Below are positions 55,401-63,032 of a DNA stretch of 64,000 nt, piece by piece (the first letter of the stretch is position 1; each line of letters opens with the position of its first letter). The DNA is taken from contig CAWCUH010000003.1 of assembly GCA_963798655.1 (NCBI GenBank), positions 62,001-126,000 of the forward strand. Direction: 5' to 3'. Source of the DNA: CAVSMC01 sp963798655. GTDB taxonomy: Bacteria; Pseudomonadota; Gammaproteobacteria; Burkholderiales; Casimicrobiaceae. The position numbers and the translations under genes are program-made. Under the pieces are notes generated by a model. It worked only from the letters and a program-made list of their open reading frames with translations. It did not search any database and was not told the origin of the DNA.

Positions 55401-55738
55401 AGCAGCGCGGTGAGACGCGGCTGCCGTTGGCGGCGTTCAAGCTCGCGCACCACGGCAGCCAGAACAACACGAGCGTCGAGCTGCTCGAGTTGCTCGATTG
55501 CTCACGGTATCTCGTGTCGTCGAACGGCGCGCATTTTTGTCACCCGGACCGGCAGGCGGTCGCGCGCATCGTCAAGCACGGCGGAAAGCGCCCGACGGTG
55601 AGCTTCAACTATCGCACCCGCTACAACGAGATCTGGGGAAGCGCCGAAATGCAGCAGAAGTACGGCTACACAGCGCAATTCCCGGAGGGCGAAGGGCAGG
55701 GCATGGCCGTTTCGCTGCTTGCGCCGAAGGTGACGTGA
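52489..55738 (+). CDS. CHAT protease fused to ComEC-type metallo-beta-lactamase domain, one frameshift
   Basis: Joined at about 54470-54487 the product is about 1,082 residues. Residues 1-450 are a CHAT domain with HILAHGDED (His about 246) and VAGCDSAN (Cys about 299), plus ALVVASQFPLS. A helical region follows (about 450-650). An Ala-rich linker (about 667-725, reading through both sides of the shift) leads to a metallo-beta-lactamase fold resembling ComEC/Rec2 hydrolases: MLPAEHGDALWIEY, VMTHIDADHIGGALP (metal ligands about 789-795), LAHHGSQNN (about 987) and HPDRQAVARIV. Such MBL domains degrade or bind nucleic acid or nucleotides. The second frame is open upstream of its first ATG into the linker, which supports a true fusion. 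Confidence 0.85.
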
Positions 55739-55770
55739 CGACAGCGAAGGGCAAAACGAGGAGAGGCATC

Positions 55771-56601
55771 ATGGCAAAAGGCATGTCGTTGCATATCGGA
55801 TTGAACGCGGTGGACGCGGGTCATTACCAGGGCTGGAGCGGCGAGCTCGTTGCGTGCGAGGCGGACGCCGACGACATGGAGGCGATCGCGCGCAAGAGAG
55901 ACTTCGCGACGACGAAGCTGCTGACGAAGAAGGCGACGCGGCACGCGGTGCTGCAGGCGCTCGCGGACGCCGCCGCGAAGCTCGAGAAGGGAGACATCCT
56001 GTGGCTGTCGTATTCGGGCCACGGCGGCCAGGTGCCCGACACCAACGGCGACGAGGACGATCGCAAGGACGAAACCTGGTGCCTGTACGACGGCGAGCTC
56101 GTCGACGACGAGCTCTACGCGGCGCTCGGCAAGCTGCGCGCCGGCGTGCGCGTGCTGATGCTGTCGGACTCGTGCCACAGCGGCACCGTCGCGCGCGACA
56201 TGTACTACCGCGCAAAGCCGGTGGCGGCGAGCGAGGGCGCGCCGCCGCGCTACCGCGCGATGCCGCGCGACGTCGCGCTACGCGTCTATCGCGCGCATCG
56301 CAAGTTCTACGACGACATCCAGGCGGCGGTGAAACCGAAGGCGGCCTCCGCGGATTCGATCGGCGCATCGGTCATCCTGATCTCCGGATGCCAGGACAAC
56401 CAGACGTCGTCGGACGGTGACTTCAACGGTCTCTTCACGTCGCGGCTGCTCGAAGTCTGGCACGACGGCGCGTTCGGCAAAGCGTATCCGCGCTTCCATC
56501 GGGCGATCGTCAACCTGATGCCGCCGGATCAGACGCCGAACTATTACGCCGTCGGCGCACCCGACAAGGCGTTCGCGAAGCAGTCGCCTTTCACCATCTG
56601 A
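55771..56601 (+). CDS. metacaspase-like caspase-fold protease
   Basis: A 276-residue caspase-like (C14) protease without extra domains. The catalytic His is in LSYSGHGGQ (His84) and the Cys in LSDSCHSG (Cys135). GLNAVDAGHYQGWSGEL near the start and ILISGCQDNQTSSDG in the p10-like part are typical of bacterial metacaspases, which cut after Arg or Lys; the acidic residues around DTNGDEDDRKDE fit a basic substrate pocket. A strong GAGGAGAGG precedes the ATG. It is the last gene of the run, 32 bases after the CHAT-MBL gene. The basic N-terminus of the small protein at 43021 would be a natural substrate type, but no cleavage is shown. Confidence 0.92.
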   Translation: MAKGMSLHIGLNAVDAGHYQGWSGELVACEADADDMEAIARKRDFATTKLLTKKATRHAVLQALADAAAKLEKGDILWLSYSGHGGQVPDTNGDEDDRKDETWCLYDGELVDDELYAALGKLRAGVRVLMLSDSCHSGTVARDMYYRAKPVAASEGAPPRYRAMPRDVALRVYRAHRKFYDDIQAAVKPKAASADSIGASVILISGCQDNQTSSDGDFNGLFTSRLLEVWHDGAFGKAYPRFHRAIVNLMPPDQTPNYYAVGAPDKAFAKQSPFTI

Positions 56602-56634
56602 TCGGCGACGCGGCGTGGGGCGGTGGGGGGCGGT

Positions 56635-56652
56635 GCGGGCGCGGCCGCCCGC
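56635..56652. terminator. GC hairpin between convergent caspase and TIR genes
   Basis: GCGGGCG / CGCCCGC with a 4-base loop forms a perfect 7-bp hairpin ten bases before the minus-strand TIR gene end. There is no T-tract, so it may be a weak bidirectional terminator only. A G-rich stretch (56617-56639) lies just before it. Confidence 0.35.
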
Positions 56653-56661
56653 CTGCCGCGC

Positions 56662-58443
56662 TCATTGCACGGTGTAGCTCGTGAGCTCGAGGGTGTCCTC
56701 GTCGAGCTTGCGCCCGGACGCCGAGAACACGGTTCGCACCTGCTTCACCGTGCGCTTCGCGTCCGGCACGTACCAGGCAACGTGCACGATGCGCACCGGC
56801 TCGGCGCCCTGCATCGCGAGGCTCGCCGTCGCCTTGCGGCTGCTGTCGAGGTCGACGCGAAGCGCATTGAACGTCCCGGCCGGCACCGTTACCCTCTCCC
56901 AGCCGACGACGCGGCCGTGGCCGTACCAGTTCGAATAGAACGGATCGGCGTTCGGCGTCGCGAGCCGCTTCCATTCGACGCCGGGGCGCAGGTCGTCGAA
57001 GCTCTGCAGGAACGGGTTGAACTCGACCAGGTAATAGCCGTCCCCGCGCCATTCGACAAAACGTGGGGCGGCGCCGATCGCCTGCGTCACCGGAGCTTTC
57101 GCCGCATTGGCAATCGCGATCGTCTCCGTCACTTCGCGCTCCGACACTTGCCGCACCTGGTACGTGTACGAGCGCGGCTCGACGTTCTTCCACACGCTCG
57201 TCGCGCGGTATTGCCAGCGGTCGCCGACATGCGGAAACTTCGCCGGCAGCGCGGGCATCCGCGGCGCGAGCGTCGCGACGCGCTGCGATTCCGACGGCGG
57301 CGGATGCGGCGTTGTTGCCGGCGCCGCTGGAGCGGCCGATGTCGGCGTTTGCGTGCTCGCTGCTTCAGCCGGCGATGGAATCGGCGCCGCCGACGATTTC
57401 GGCGCCGGTTTGCCAGGCGATTCGACCGGCGTCGTTGTCGCCGCAGTCGACGGCTTCAGCGGGTGCTTCGTCGCTGATTCGGCGGCCGTCGTCGCAGCGG
57501 GCGGGGATTTCGGCGCCTGCTTCGCAGGGGTCTCGATCGACGGCGCTGGCGCCGAGGCCGTCGATTTCGACGGCCGATGTGCAGGCGCTTCGATCGCGCT
57601 CGTCGCCGCGGGCGGTGATTTCTCCGATGCATTGGCCGGCGAATCCGCTGCCGCAACCTTCGGCGCCGGCGCCGACTCGTTCGTCGCGGGGTTTGTCGGC
57701 GATTGCGCGGACGTCGAAGCGCCCTCACGCATCGTCGGCAACGCGTTCGTGTCGGCCGCCACCGTGCCGGGGAGTTGCGCTGCGACGCCGGGCGCGGGTG
57801 CCTGCGCCGATCGCGACGCATCGATCGATGCGCGCCACGGCGTGAAGTACCCGGCCAGCACGGCGAGCACGATCACGACTGCGACGCCGGCGATCCAGTA
57901 CGGCCGCGCGCGGCGCGCAGGGATCGCGCGTTCGGCAGACGCGACGGCTTCGCGTCGCGGCTCGGCGATCGCTGCCTGCTCACCGCCGAGAATGCGTTCG
58001 AGCGTGTCGATCAATTCACCGCTGGTCGCGTCCCATTGGCGATGGTTGATCTCGACCGCCTGCCGTCGTGCGAGCGGCGCGAGATCCGCCGGCATCTGGT
58101 CGGCACTGGGCATCGGCGTGTCCTCGACCAGCACCGGAACGACGCGGATGTTGCGCCTGAGTGCGGTCACCGTCTCGATGCGCACGAAGTCGGAGGGATC
58201 GTCGAGCCTGCGCTTGGCGTCCGCGCCCGGCGCGAGCCACCGGCTACCGATGACGACGATCAGCACGTCGCACGCACCGACCGCGCGCTCGATCGCATCG
58301 ACGAAATCGGTGCCCGGCTCGATGCCCTCGACGTCCATGAACACGCGGGCCTTGCCGAAGTGCGATGCGAGGCGGTCGTACAGGCGTCCCGCGTAGGCCG
58401 GCGCGTCGTCGCGGCGGTAGCTGATGAAGATGCCGCTTGTCAT
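56662..58443 (-). CDS. TIR domain - transmembrane - Pro/Ala/Ser linker protein
   Basis: A 593-residue protein. Residues 1-150 are a TIR domain (GIFISYRRDDAPAYAGRLYD, ARVFMDVEGIEPGTDF, CDVLIVVIGSRWL, DFVRIETVTALRR with the candidate catalytic Glu). A transmembrane helix lies at about 185-205 (YWIAGVAVVIVLAVLAGYF). Then comes a linker of about 200 residues rich in Pro, Ala, Ser and Thr with imperfect repeats (SPPAATSA..., SPPAATTA...), and a C-terminal domain of about 180 residues beginning FPHVGDRWQYRATSVWKN that I cannot name. Topology suggests cytoplasmic TIR with an extracytoplasmic sensor. ATG 58443 (MTSGIF) is preferred to GTG 58452. It converges on the caspase gene. Confidence 0.88.
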   Translation of the reverse strand: MTSGIFISYRRDDAPAYAGRLYDRLASHFGKARVFMDVEGIEPGTDFVDAIERAVGACDVLIVVIGSRWLAPGADAKRRLDDPSDFVRIETVTALRRNIRVVPVLVEDTPMPSADQMPADLAPLARRQAVEINHRQWDATSGELIDTLERILGGEQAAIAEPRREAVASAERAIPARRARPYWIAGVAVVIVLAVLAGYFTPWRASIDASRSAQAPAPGVAAQLPGTVAADTNALPTMREGASTSAQSPTNPATNESAPAPKVAAADSPANASEKSPPAATSAIEAPAHRPSKSTASAPAPSIETPAKQAPKSPPAATTAAESATKHPLKPSTAATTTPVESPGKPAPKSSAAPIPSPAEAASTQTPTSAAPAAPATTPHPPPSESQRVATLAPRMPALPAKFPHVGDRWQYRATSVWKNVEPRSYTYQVRQVSEREVTETIAIANAAKAPVTQAIGAAPRFVEWRGDGYYLVEFNPFLQSFDDLRPGVEWKRLATPNADPFYSNWYGHGRVVGWERVTVPAGTFNALRVDLDSSRKATASLAMQGAEPVRIVHVAWYVPDAKRTVKQVRTVFSASGRKLDEDTLELTSYTVQ

Positions 58444-58710
58444 CGGCGGCACGGCGCGTCCGCTGTGCAGGCGCGGCGATCGCGTGCCGCGGCCACGCGG
58501 CCGGCAGGGTCGAGCGCTGAGGTCATCGTGACGCCATGTTCGGGCTCAACGATGCTGCCCCCGTTGAACGGGCGGGTCAAGCGCGCAGCGGCGCAGGCGC
58601 CGTGCACGATGCTGCTCTCGCTTGCGGCGCGGGTTTGCATTAGCATCGCGGCAGTCTCGAATTCAGGATTGACCCGCCGGCGCCGCCATCGCGGCCGCCG
58701 GCCCGATTGC

Positions 58711-59549
58711 ATGGTCGTTCACGTCGTCGACGGCACGTACGAGCTGTTCCGGCACTTCTACGGACTGCGCCGCTTCAACAAGGGCAACGATCGCCCGTTC
58801 GGCGCCGTTGTCGGCGTGCTGCAGACGGTGCTGCAGATGATCGAGCAGGGCGCGACGCACGTCGGCGTCGCGACCGACCACGTCATCGAGTCGTTCCGCA
58901 ACCGGCTGTGGCCGGGCTACAAGACGGGCGAGGGCATCGAGCCGGCGCTGCTCGCGCAATTCCATCCGCTGGAGCACGCGCTCGCCGCGATGGGCGTTGC
59001 CGTTTGGCCGATGGTGGAGCTCGAAGCCGACGACGCGCTCGCGTCGGCGGCGCGAATCGCGGCGGCGGACGCGCGCGTCGACAAGGTGTGCATCTGGACC
59101 GTCGACAAGGATCTCGCGCAATGCGTGAGCGGCGATCGCGTCGTGCAGATGGATCGCCGGGCGAAGAAGATGACTCGATGCCGACGGCGTTCGCGCCAAG
59201 TTCGGCGTTGCGCCGCCGCTGATTCCCGACTATCTCGCGCTCGTTGGTGATGCGGCCGACGGCTATCCGGGCATCGCCGGCATCGGCGCGGTCACCGCGG
59301 CGCAGCTTCTCAACCGCTACGGCGCGATCGAGGATTTCCCCCCGCAGGTGCTCGGCGATCGAAGGCACGCCGCGCTGCTCTTCAAGCGCCTCGCGACGCT
59401 TCGCAGCGACGCCGCGCTGTTCAGCGACGTCGACGAGCTTCGCTGGCGCGGGCCCGGCGGCGACTTCGCCGCGTGGACGGACCGCATGGAATCGCCGACG
59501 CTGCTCGAGCGCACGGCGAAATTGCGCATCGAACCGGATGAAACGCTAG
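58711..59549 (+). CDS. 5'-3' exonuclease (PIN/FEN-like, Pol I 5'-nuclease family), frameshifted
   Basis: The N-terminal frame from ATG 58711 gives HVVDGTYELFRHFYG, VATDHVIESFRN, MVELEADDALASAA and IWTVDKDLAQCV, which carry the acidic metal ligands. At about 59176 a one-base shift continues it as DADGVRAKFGV, LIPDYLALVGDAADGYPGIAGIG (helix-hairpin-helix, quoted in part) and TAAQLLNRYGAIE. The family normally ends soon after the LERTAKL segment. The shifted frame instead runs on to 59809 as Arg-rich shadow sequence, and another one-base shift near 59525 would end it at 59549 (SNRMKR). The end is therefore uncertain. It probably trims 5' ends or flaps in DNA repair. It is divergent from the TIR gene; the 267-base gap shows nothing clear. 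Confidence 0.8.
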
Positions 59550-59555
59550 CCTCGC

Positions 59556-59666
59556 TCATTCGACGCCGGTCGCGTATGGCGCGACGTCATTGCGCGGAGC
59601 GTCGGGGAACGACGCGACGATCTTCTGCCACAGCGCTTCGGCAATCTTCTGGAGCTCGGGTGTCAT
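59556..59666 (-). CDS. 36-residue small ORF, unknown function
   Basis: A short ORF starting MTPELQKIAEALWQKIVA and ending ATGVE. An amphipathic helix is predicted for residues 3-20, followed by a Pro/Asp-rich tail. AAGG lies eight bases upstream of the ATG on the minus strand, and the codons follow the local G/C-ending pattern. It fills the gap after the exonuclease, in the stretch where the plus-strand frame becomes Arg-rich shadow. I recognise no family. Confidence 0.45.
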   Translation of the reverse strand: MTPELQKIAEALWQKIVASFPDAPRNDVAPYATGVE

Positions 59667-59911
59667 CGTCGTCTGCCTTGTTCGCGACGGGGCGCCGCGT
59701 CAGTGACAGTATCGGCAAGCCCCGCCGCGGCGCCTATCGGCGAACGCCGCTTGACCGGGATCATCATTCGCTGCGTCGAGCCTTGGGAAGATGCGTTGCC
59801 CGAGGGTAGGAATATTCCGAGCGGCTGCGATTGCCCGCTCGCCGCGTTCACTTTGCAAGCGCTCGTGACGAAGCGCAACGGCTGCGCCGCCCGGCGCACG
59901 GGGAGGATCGG

Positions 59912-60793
59912 ATGTCGCTGAAACGAAGATGGACGAGCGCACTTGCAGCCCTCGCGCTGGCCTGGCTGCCACTGCAGGGTCACGCCGCCGACGCTGCGTC
60001 GCAGGTCGTGCGCATTGCGCTCACCGAGGACGGTGCGCCGCTCGCCATGGTGACCGGCGTGTTCTTGCCGGCAGGCGACGGACCGTTCCCGGTGCTCGTC
60101 TATTCGCACGGGCGCTCGGGCACCGAGGCCGAGCGCAGCAACACGAAGCTTCCCGATCCGCACGGCCACATTCGCTATTGGCTGAAGAAGGGGTTCGCCG
60201 TCGTCGCGCCGATACGTCCCGGCTACGGCGAGACCGGGGGTGCCGACCGCGAGAACGCCGGCGTCGGCTACGACGTGTTCGGCAACTGCTGGGGCCGGCC
60301 GGACTTCGCGCGCTCGGCCAACAACGCGGCGCACGCCGTGCTCGCGGCGCTCGGCTGGGTCCGCAAGCAGCCGTGGGCCGACGCGAAGCACATCGTGCTC
60401 GCCGGCACGTCGATGGGCGGTCTCGCGTCGATCGCGACGGCCGCGACGAACCCCGAGGGCGTCGCCGCGTACGTGAATTTCGCCGGCGGCACCGGCGGGC
60501 ACGGCAAGCGCTCGCCCGAGCACAGCTGCGGGTCTGCCGACATGCAGGACCTGCTGGCGGAATACGGCCGCACGACGCACGTGCCGAGCCTTTGGCTGTA
60601 CGCCGAGAACGACCTGTTCTGGGGGCCCGAATGGCCGCGCGCATGGCATCGCGCGTTCGCCGGTGGCGGCAGCCATACCGAGTTCGTGATGACCTCGCCG
60701 GTGCCGCATTCCGACGGCCACCAGCTGCTCGCGCGCGGCGCGCGGCTGTGGACGCCGAACGTCGACCGCTTCCTGGCCGAGCTCGGGCTGTAG
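59912..60793 (+). CDS. exported alpha/beta hydrolase (dienelactone-hydrolase-like)
   Basis: A 293-residue protein with a Sec signal (MSLKRRW, hydrophobic ALAALALAWLPLQGHA, cleavage near AHA-AD). The fold begins FPVLVYSHGRSG, the nucleophile elbow is LAGTSMGGLAS, the acid region is LWLYAENDLFWGP and the His is in TSPVPHSDGHQL. It probably hydrolyses an ester or lactone in the periplasm. The start at 59912 has GGGAGG upstream; an earlier in-frame start at 59831 would bury the signal peptide. The stop is adjacent to the end of the minus-strand hcp gene. The 245-base stretch before the gene (59667-59911) shows no further ORF that I would support. Confidence 0.87.
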   Translation: MSLKRRWTSALAALALAWLPLQGHAADAASQVVRIALTEDGAPLAMVTGVFLPAGDGPFPVLVYSHGRSGTEAERSNTKLPDPHGHIRYWLKKGFAVVAPIRPGYGETGGADRENAGVGYDVFGNCWGRPDFARSANNAAHAVLAALGWVRKQPWADAKHIVLAGTSMGGLASIATAATNPEGVAAYVNFAGGTGGHGKRSPEHSCGSADMQDLLAEYGRTTHVPSLWLYAENDLFWGPEWPRAWHRAFAGGGSHTEFVMTSPVPHSDGHQLLARGARLWTPNVDRFLAELGL

Positions 60794-61336
60794 CTAGATC
60801 TTCTTGTAAGCCTCGACGTCCCAGCCGCCGGTGATCGCGGCCGGATGGCCGGCGTGGGGATGCTCGCTCCTGTATTCCCAGTGGATGCGCGCGAACTCGA
60901 GCGTCACCTCGTCGAGGAACCCGTCGTCCGGAGCACCGGCGTTCATCGCGTCGAACGACAGCGGATAGTGCTCACCGGTGCCCGCGCGCTGCGCAACGTG
61001 CGTGACGAGCACGCTGTCGAGCGTCACCTTGTAGAACTCGAACGCGCTCGCCGTGTGCCGGAACGTGAATTTCGCGTGCGCGATGTGCTGACCCGACGCG
61101 CACGCGAGCAGCATCGGTATCGACGCGGCGTCGACATCCTTGCGAAAGCGAACCGGCGAGAACGTCGTCTTGCCGGTGCCGCTGCCGCCGCCGCCGCCGT
61201 GGTAGACGGTCGCGGCGAGCGACTGGTCGTACGAGCGGACGACGATTTCCTTTTCGTGCCCACGCACCGTGCTCTCGCCGTCGATGCCGTCGAGCTTCAG
61301 GAAGATCTCGAGATCGGGATTCAGCATGTCGCCCAT
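60794..61336 (-). CDS. hcp: Hcp family type VI secretion tube/effector protein
   Basis: A 180-residue Hcp1-family protein. It has IFLKLDGIDGES near the start, HEKEIVVRSYDQSL, FSPVRFRKDVDAASIPMLLACASGQHI (quoted in part), FEFYKVTLDSVLVTHV and the C-terminal VTLEFARIHWEYR, which are the usual Hcp beta-barrel blocks. A Gly-rich loop (YHGGGGGSGTGK) is slightly longer than usual. Hcp forms the hexameric inner tube of type VI systems and can carry effectors. No other type VI core gene (TssB/C, TssK, ClpV) is next to it; the window's sheath-ATPase and gpV-PAAR genes are the only other device parts. It converges with the secreted hydrolase without a gap. Confidence 0.92.
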   Translation of the reverse strand: MGDMLNPDLEIFLKLDGIDGESTVRGHEKEIVVRSYDQSLAATVYHGGGGGSGTGKTTFSPVRFRKDVDAASIPMLLACASGQHIAHAKFTFRHTASAFEFYKVTLDSVLVTHVAQRAGTGEHYPLSFDAMNAGAPDDGFLDEVTLEFARIHWEYRSEHPHAGHPAAITGGWDVEAYKKI

Positions 61337-61482
61337 CGTGTTTCATTTGTTGCCGGCGAGGCTTGCCGGACTTGCGATCGTCGCGAGTCAACACCAATTG
61401 CGGCGCGTGCGCAAGGCGGGCGCGGGCCGATTCGTCGACAAATCGCGCGGCACGACGCCCGCTTCGCGCGAGCTTGGCGCGT

Positions 61483-61511
61483 TGACCGCTCATCGCTTGC
61501 GCGCTAAATTC
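61483..61511 (+). promoter_or_regulatory. sigma-70 promoter for the GST gene
   Basis: TTGACC (61483-61488), 17 bases, then TAAATT (61506-61511), each five of six matches to consensus with ideal spacing. Transcription would start near 61518, just before the GGAGGAG ribosome-binding site (about 61530-61536) of the GST gene. Confidence 0.72.
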
Positions 61512-61542
61512 GCGCACTTCGATCCGGGCGGAGGAGACGACG

Positions 61543-62160
61543 ATGGCGACAAAGCTCTATTCGTGGCCGCAAAGCTCCGGCACGCGCATCGCGTGGGCGC
61601 TGGAGGAGCTCGGTGTCGCTTACGAATACATGCAGCTCGACGCGGGCAAGAACGAGCACCGCGCGCCCGCGTATCTCGCGATCAACCCGCACGGCAAGGT
61701 GCCGGCGCTGGTCGACGGCGACGTCAAGCTCTTCGAGTCCGGCGCGATCCTGATCCATCTCGGCGAGCGGTACGGCGTCGGGAAGAAGCTCTGGCCCGCC
61801 GGCGGCCAGCCGCGCGCCGACGCGATCGCCTGGACCGTGTGGTCGATGACCGAGCTCGGGCCGCACATGATGCAGTACGCGTATCACGGTCTCGCGACGC
61901 CGTTCTCGTACAAGCCCGCCGATCAGAGCCGCGCCGCCGCCGAATACGAGCGCTCGGAGTTCGAGCGCTGCATGCACGCGATCGACGCGCGCCTGGACGG
62001 TCGCGATTACCTGCTCGGCGATTTCACGCTCGCCGATATCGCCGCATCGAGTTGGCTCGGCTTCGGCGCGTATCTCGGCGTGCGCATCGACGCCTATCCG
62101 CGCGCCGCGGCGTGGTTCGAACGCTGCAACGCACGGCCGGCGATGCAGCGCGCGCGCTAG
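61543..62160 (+). CDS. glutathione S-transferase family protein
   Basis: A 205-residue GST. The thioredoxin-like N-domain starts KLYSWPQSSGTRIAWALEELG, quoted in part, with Ser at the position of the glutathione-activating residue. INPHGKVPAL has the cis-proline, and ESGAILIHLGERY binds the gamma-glutamyl group. The helical C-domain ends with YLLGDFTLADIAASSWL. It conjugates or reduces with glutathione; the substrate is unknown. It has a clear promoter and SD and is followed after eight bases by the methyltransferase gene, likely in the same transcript. Confidence 0.93.
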   Translation: MATKLYSWPQSSGTRIAWALEELGVAYEYMQLDAGKNEHRAPAYLAINPHGKVPALVDGDVKLFESGAILIHLGERYGVGKKLWPAGGQPRADAIAWTVWSMTELGPHMMQYAYHGLATPFSYKPADQSRAAAEYERSEFERCMHAIDARLDGRDYLLGDFTLADIAASSWLGFGAYLGVRIDAYPRAAAWFERCNARPAMQRAR

Positions 62161-62168
62161 AGGGTCGC

Positions 62169-63032
62169 GTGAGCACGATGAACGACGTTGTGGTCGAGGC
62201 GTGGAACAGCGTGCTGTTCGACAAGTTCCTGCGCTTCAAGCACCTGCTGATCGACGGACTGTCGGCGCACAGCGACGAGGCGCTCGCGCGACATTTTCAT
62301 CCGCGCGGCACGCGCGTGCTCGACGTCGGCTGCGGGTTCGGCGACAGCACGCGGCTGATCGCGAAGCAGGTGGGGCCCGAAGGCGCCGCGGTCGGCGTCG
62401 ACTGCGCCGGGCGATTCATCGCCGCGGCGGAGCGCGACGCGCGCGAGCACGACGTATCGAACGCATCGTTCTTCGTCGCCGACGTGCAGTCGGATGATCT
62501 TCGCGGTCCGTACGACCGCGTGTTCTCGCGTTTCGGCACGATGTTCTTCAACATGCCGGGCGCCGCGCTGCGCAACATGCGCAAGGCGATGAAGCCGGGC
62601 GGGTCGCTGACGATGATCGTCTGGCGGCAGCGCGAGGACAATCCGTGGGTGCATGACGCCGAAGTGTGCGTGAAGGCGATCGTGCCCGTCGTCTCGCACG
62701 AGGACACCGACCAGGTCCACTGCGGGCCGGGACCGTTCTCGATGGCCGGCGCCGACATGGTGAGCGCGATGCTGCACGGCGCCGGCTACGATCGGATCGC
62801 CTTCGAGCGTTTCGACGCCGACATCTGCATCGGCCGTGACCTTGCCGAGGCGATCGAGTTCGCGATGGCGCTCGGGCCGGCCGGCGAGATCATTCGCCTC
62901 GCGCAGGACGAAGGCGACAAGCGCAGGCCGCAGGTCGTCGCGGCGTTGCGCGAAACGCTATCGCGCTACGAGCGCGCCGGCGGCGTCTTCGCGCCGTCGA
63001 GCACGTGGTTCGTCAGCGCGCGCAATCCGTAG
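62169..63032 (+). CDS. class I SAM-dependent methyltransferase
   Basis: A 287-residue methyltransferase. Motif I is RVLDVGCGFGDSTRLIA, followed by VGVDCAGRFIAAAE, VADVQSD and FSRFGTMFFNMPGAALRNM, then KPGGSLTMIVWR, the standard order for the UbiE-like Methyltransf_11/25 group. The substrate is not evident. AGAGGG lies four bases before GTG 62169 and thirteen before ATG 62178, which favours GTG, though the ATG start is possible. It overlaps the convergent helical gene by 20 bases at its 3' end. Confidence 0.9.
   Translation: MSTMNDVVVEAWNSVLFDKFLRFKHLLIDGLSAHSDEALARHFHPRGTRVLDVGCGFGDSTRLIAKQVGPEGAAVGVDCAGRFIAAAERDAREHDVSNASFFVADVQSDDLRGPYDRVFSRFGTMFFNMPGAALRNMRKAMKPGGSLTMIVWRQREDNPWVHDAEVCVKAIVPVVSHEDTDQVHCGPGPFSMAGADMVSAMLHGAGYDRIAFERFDADICIGRDLAEAIEFAMALGPAGEIIRLAQDEGDKRRPQVVAALRETLSRYERAGGVFAPSSTWFVSARNP

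Noticed and set aside
56617..56639. G-quadruplex between the caspase and TIR genes
   Set aside because: The G runs are uneven (4, 6 and 3 with short GG pairs), so a stable four-run structure is doubtful, and such runs are common in this base composition.
59550..59809. C-terminal extension of the exonuclease to 59809
   Set aside because: After the LERTAKL segment the frame turns into Arg/Ser-rich sequence unlike the family, and a short ORF with its own ribosome-binding site lies on the other strand.
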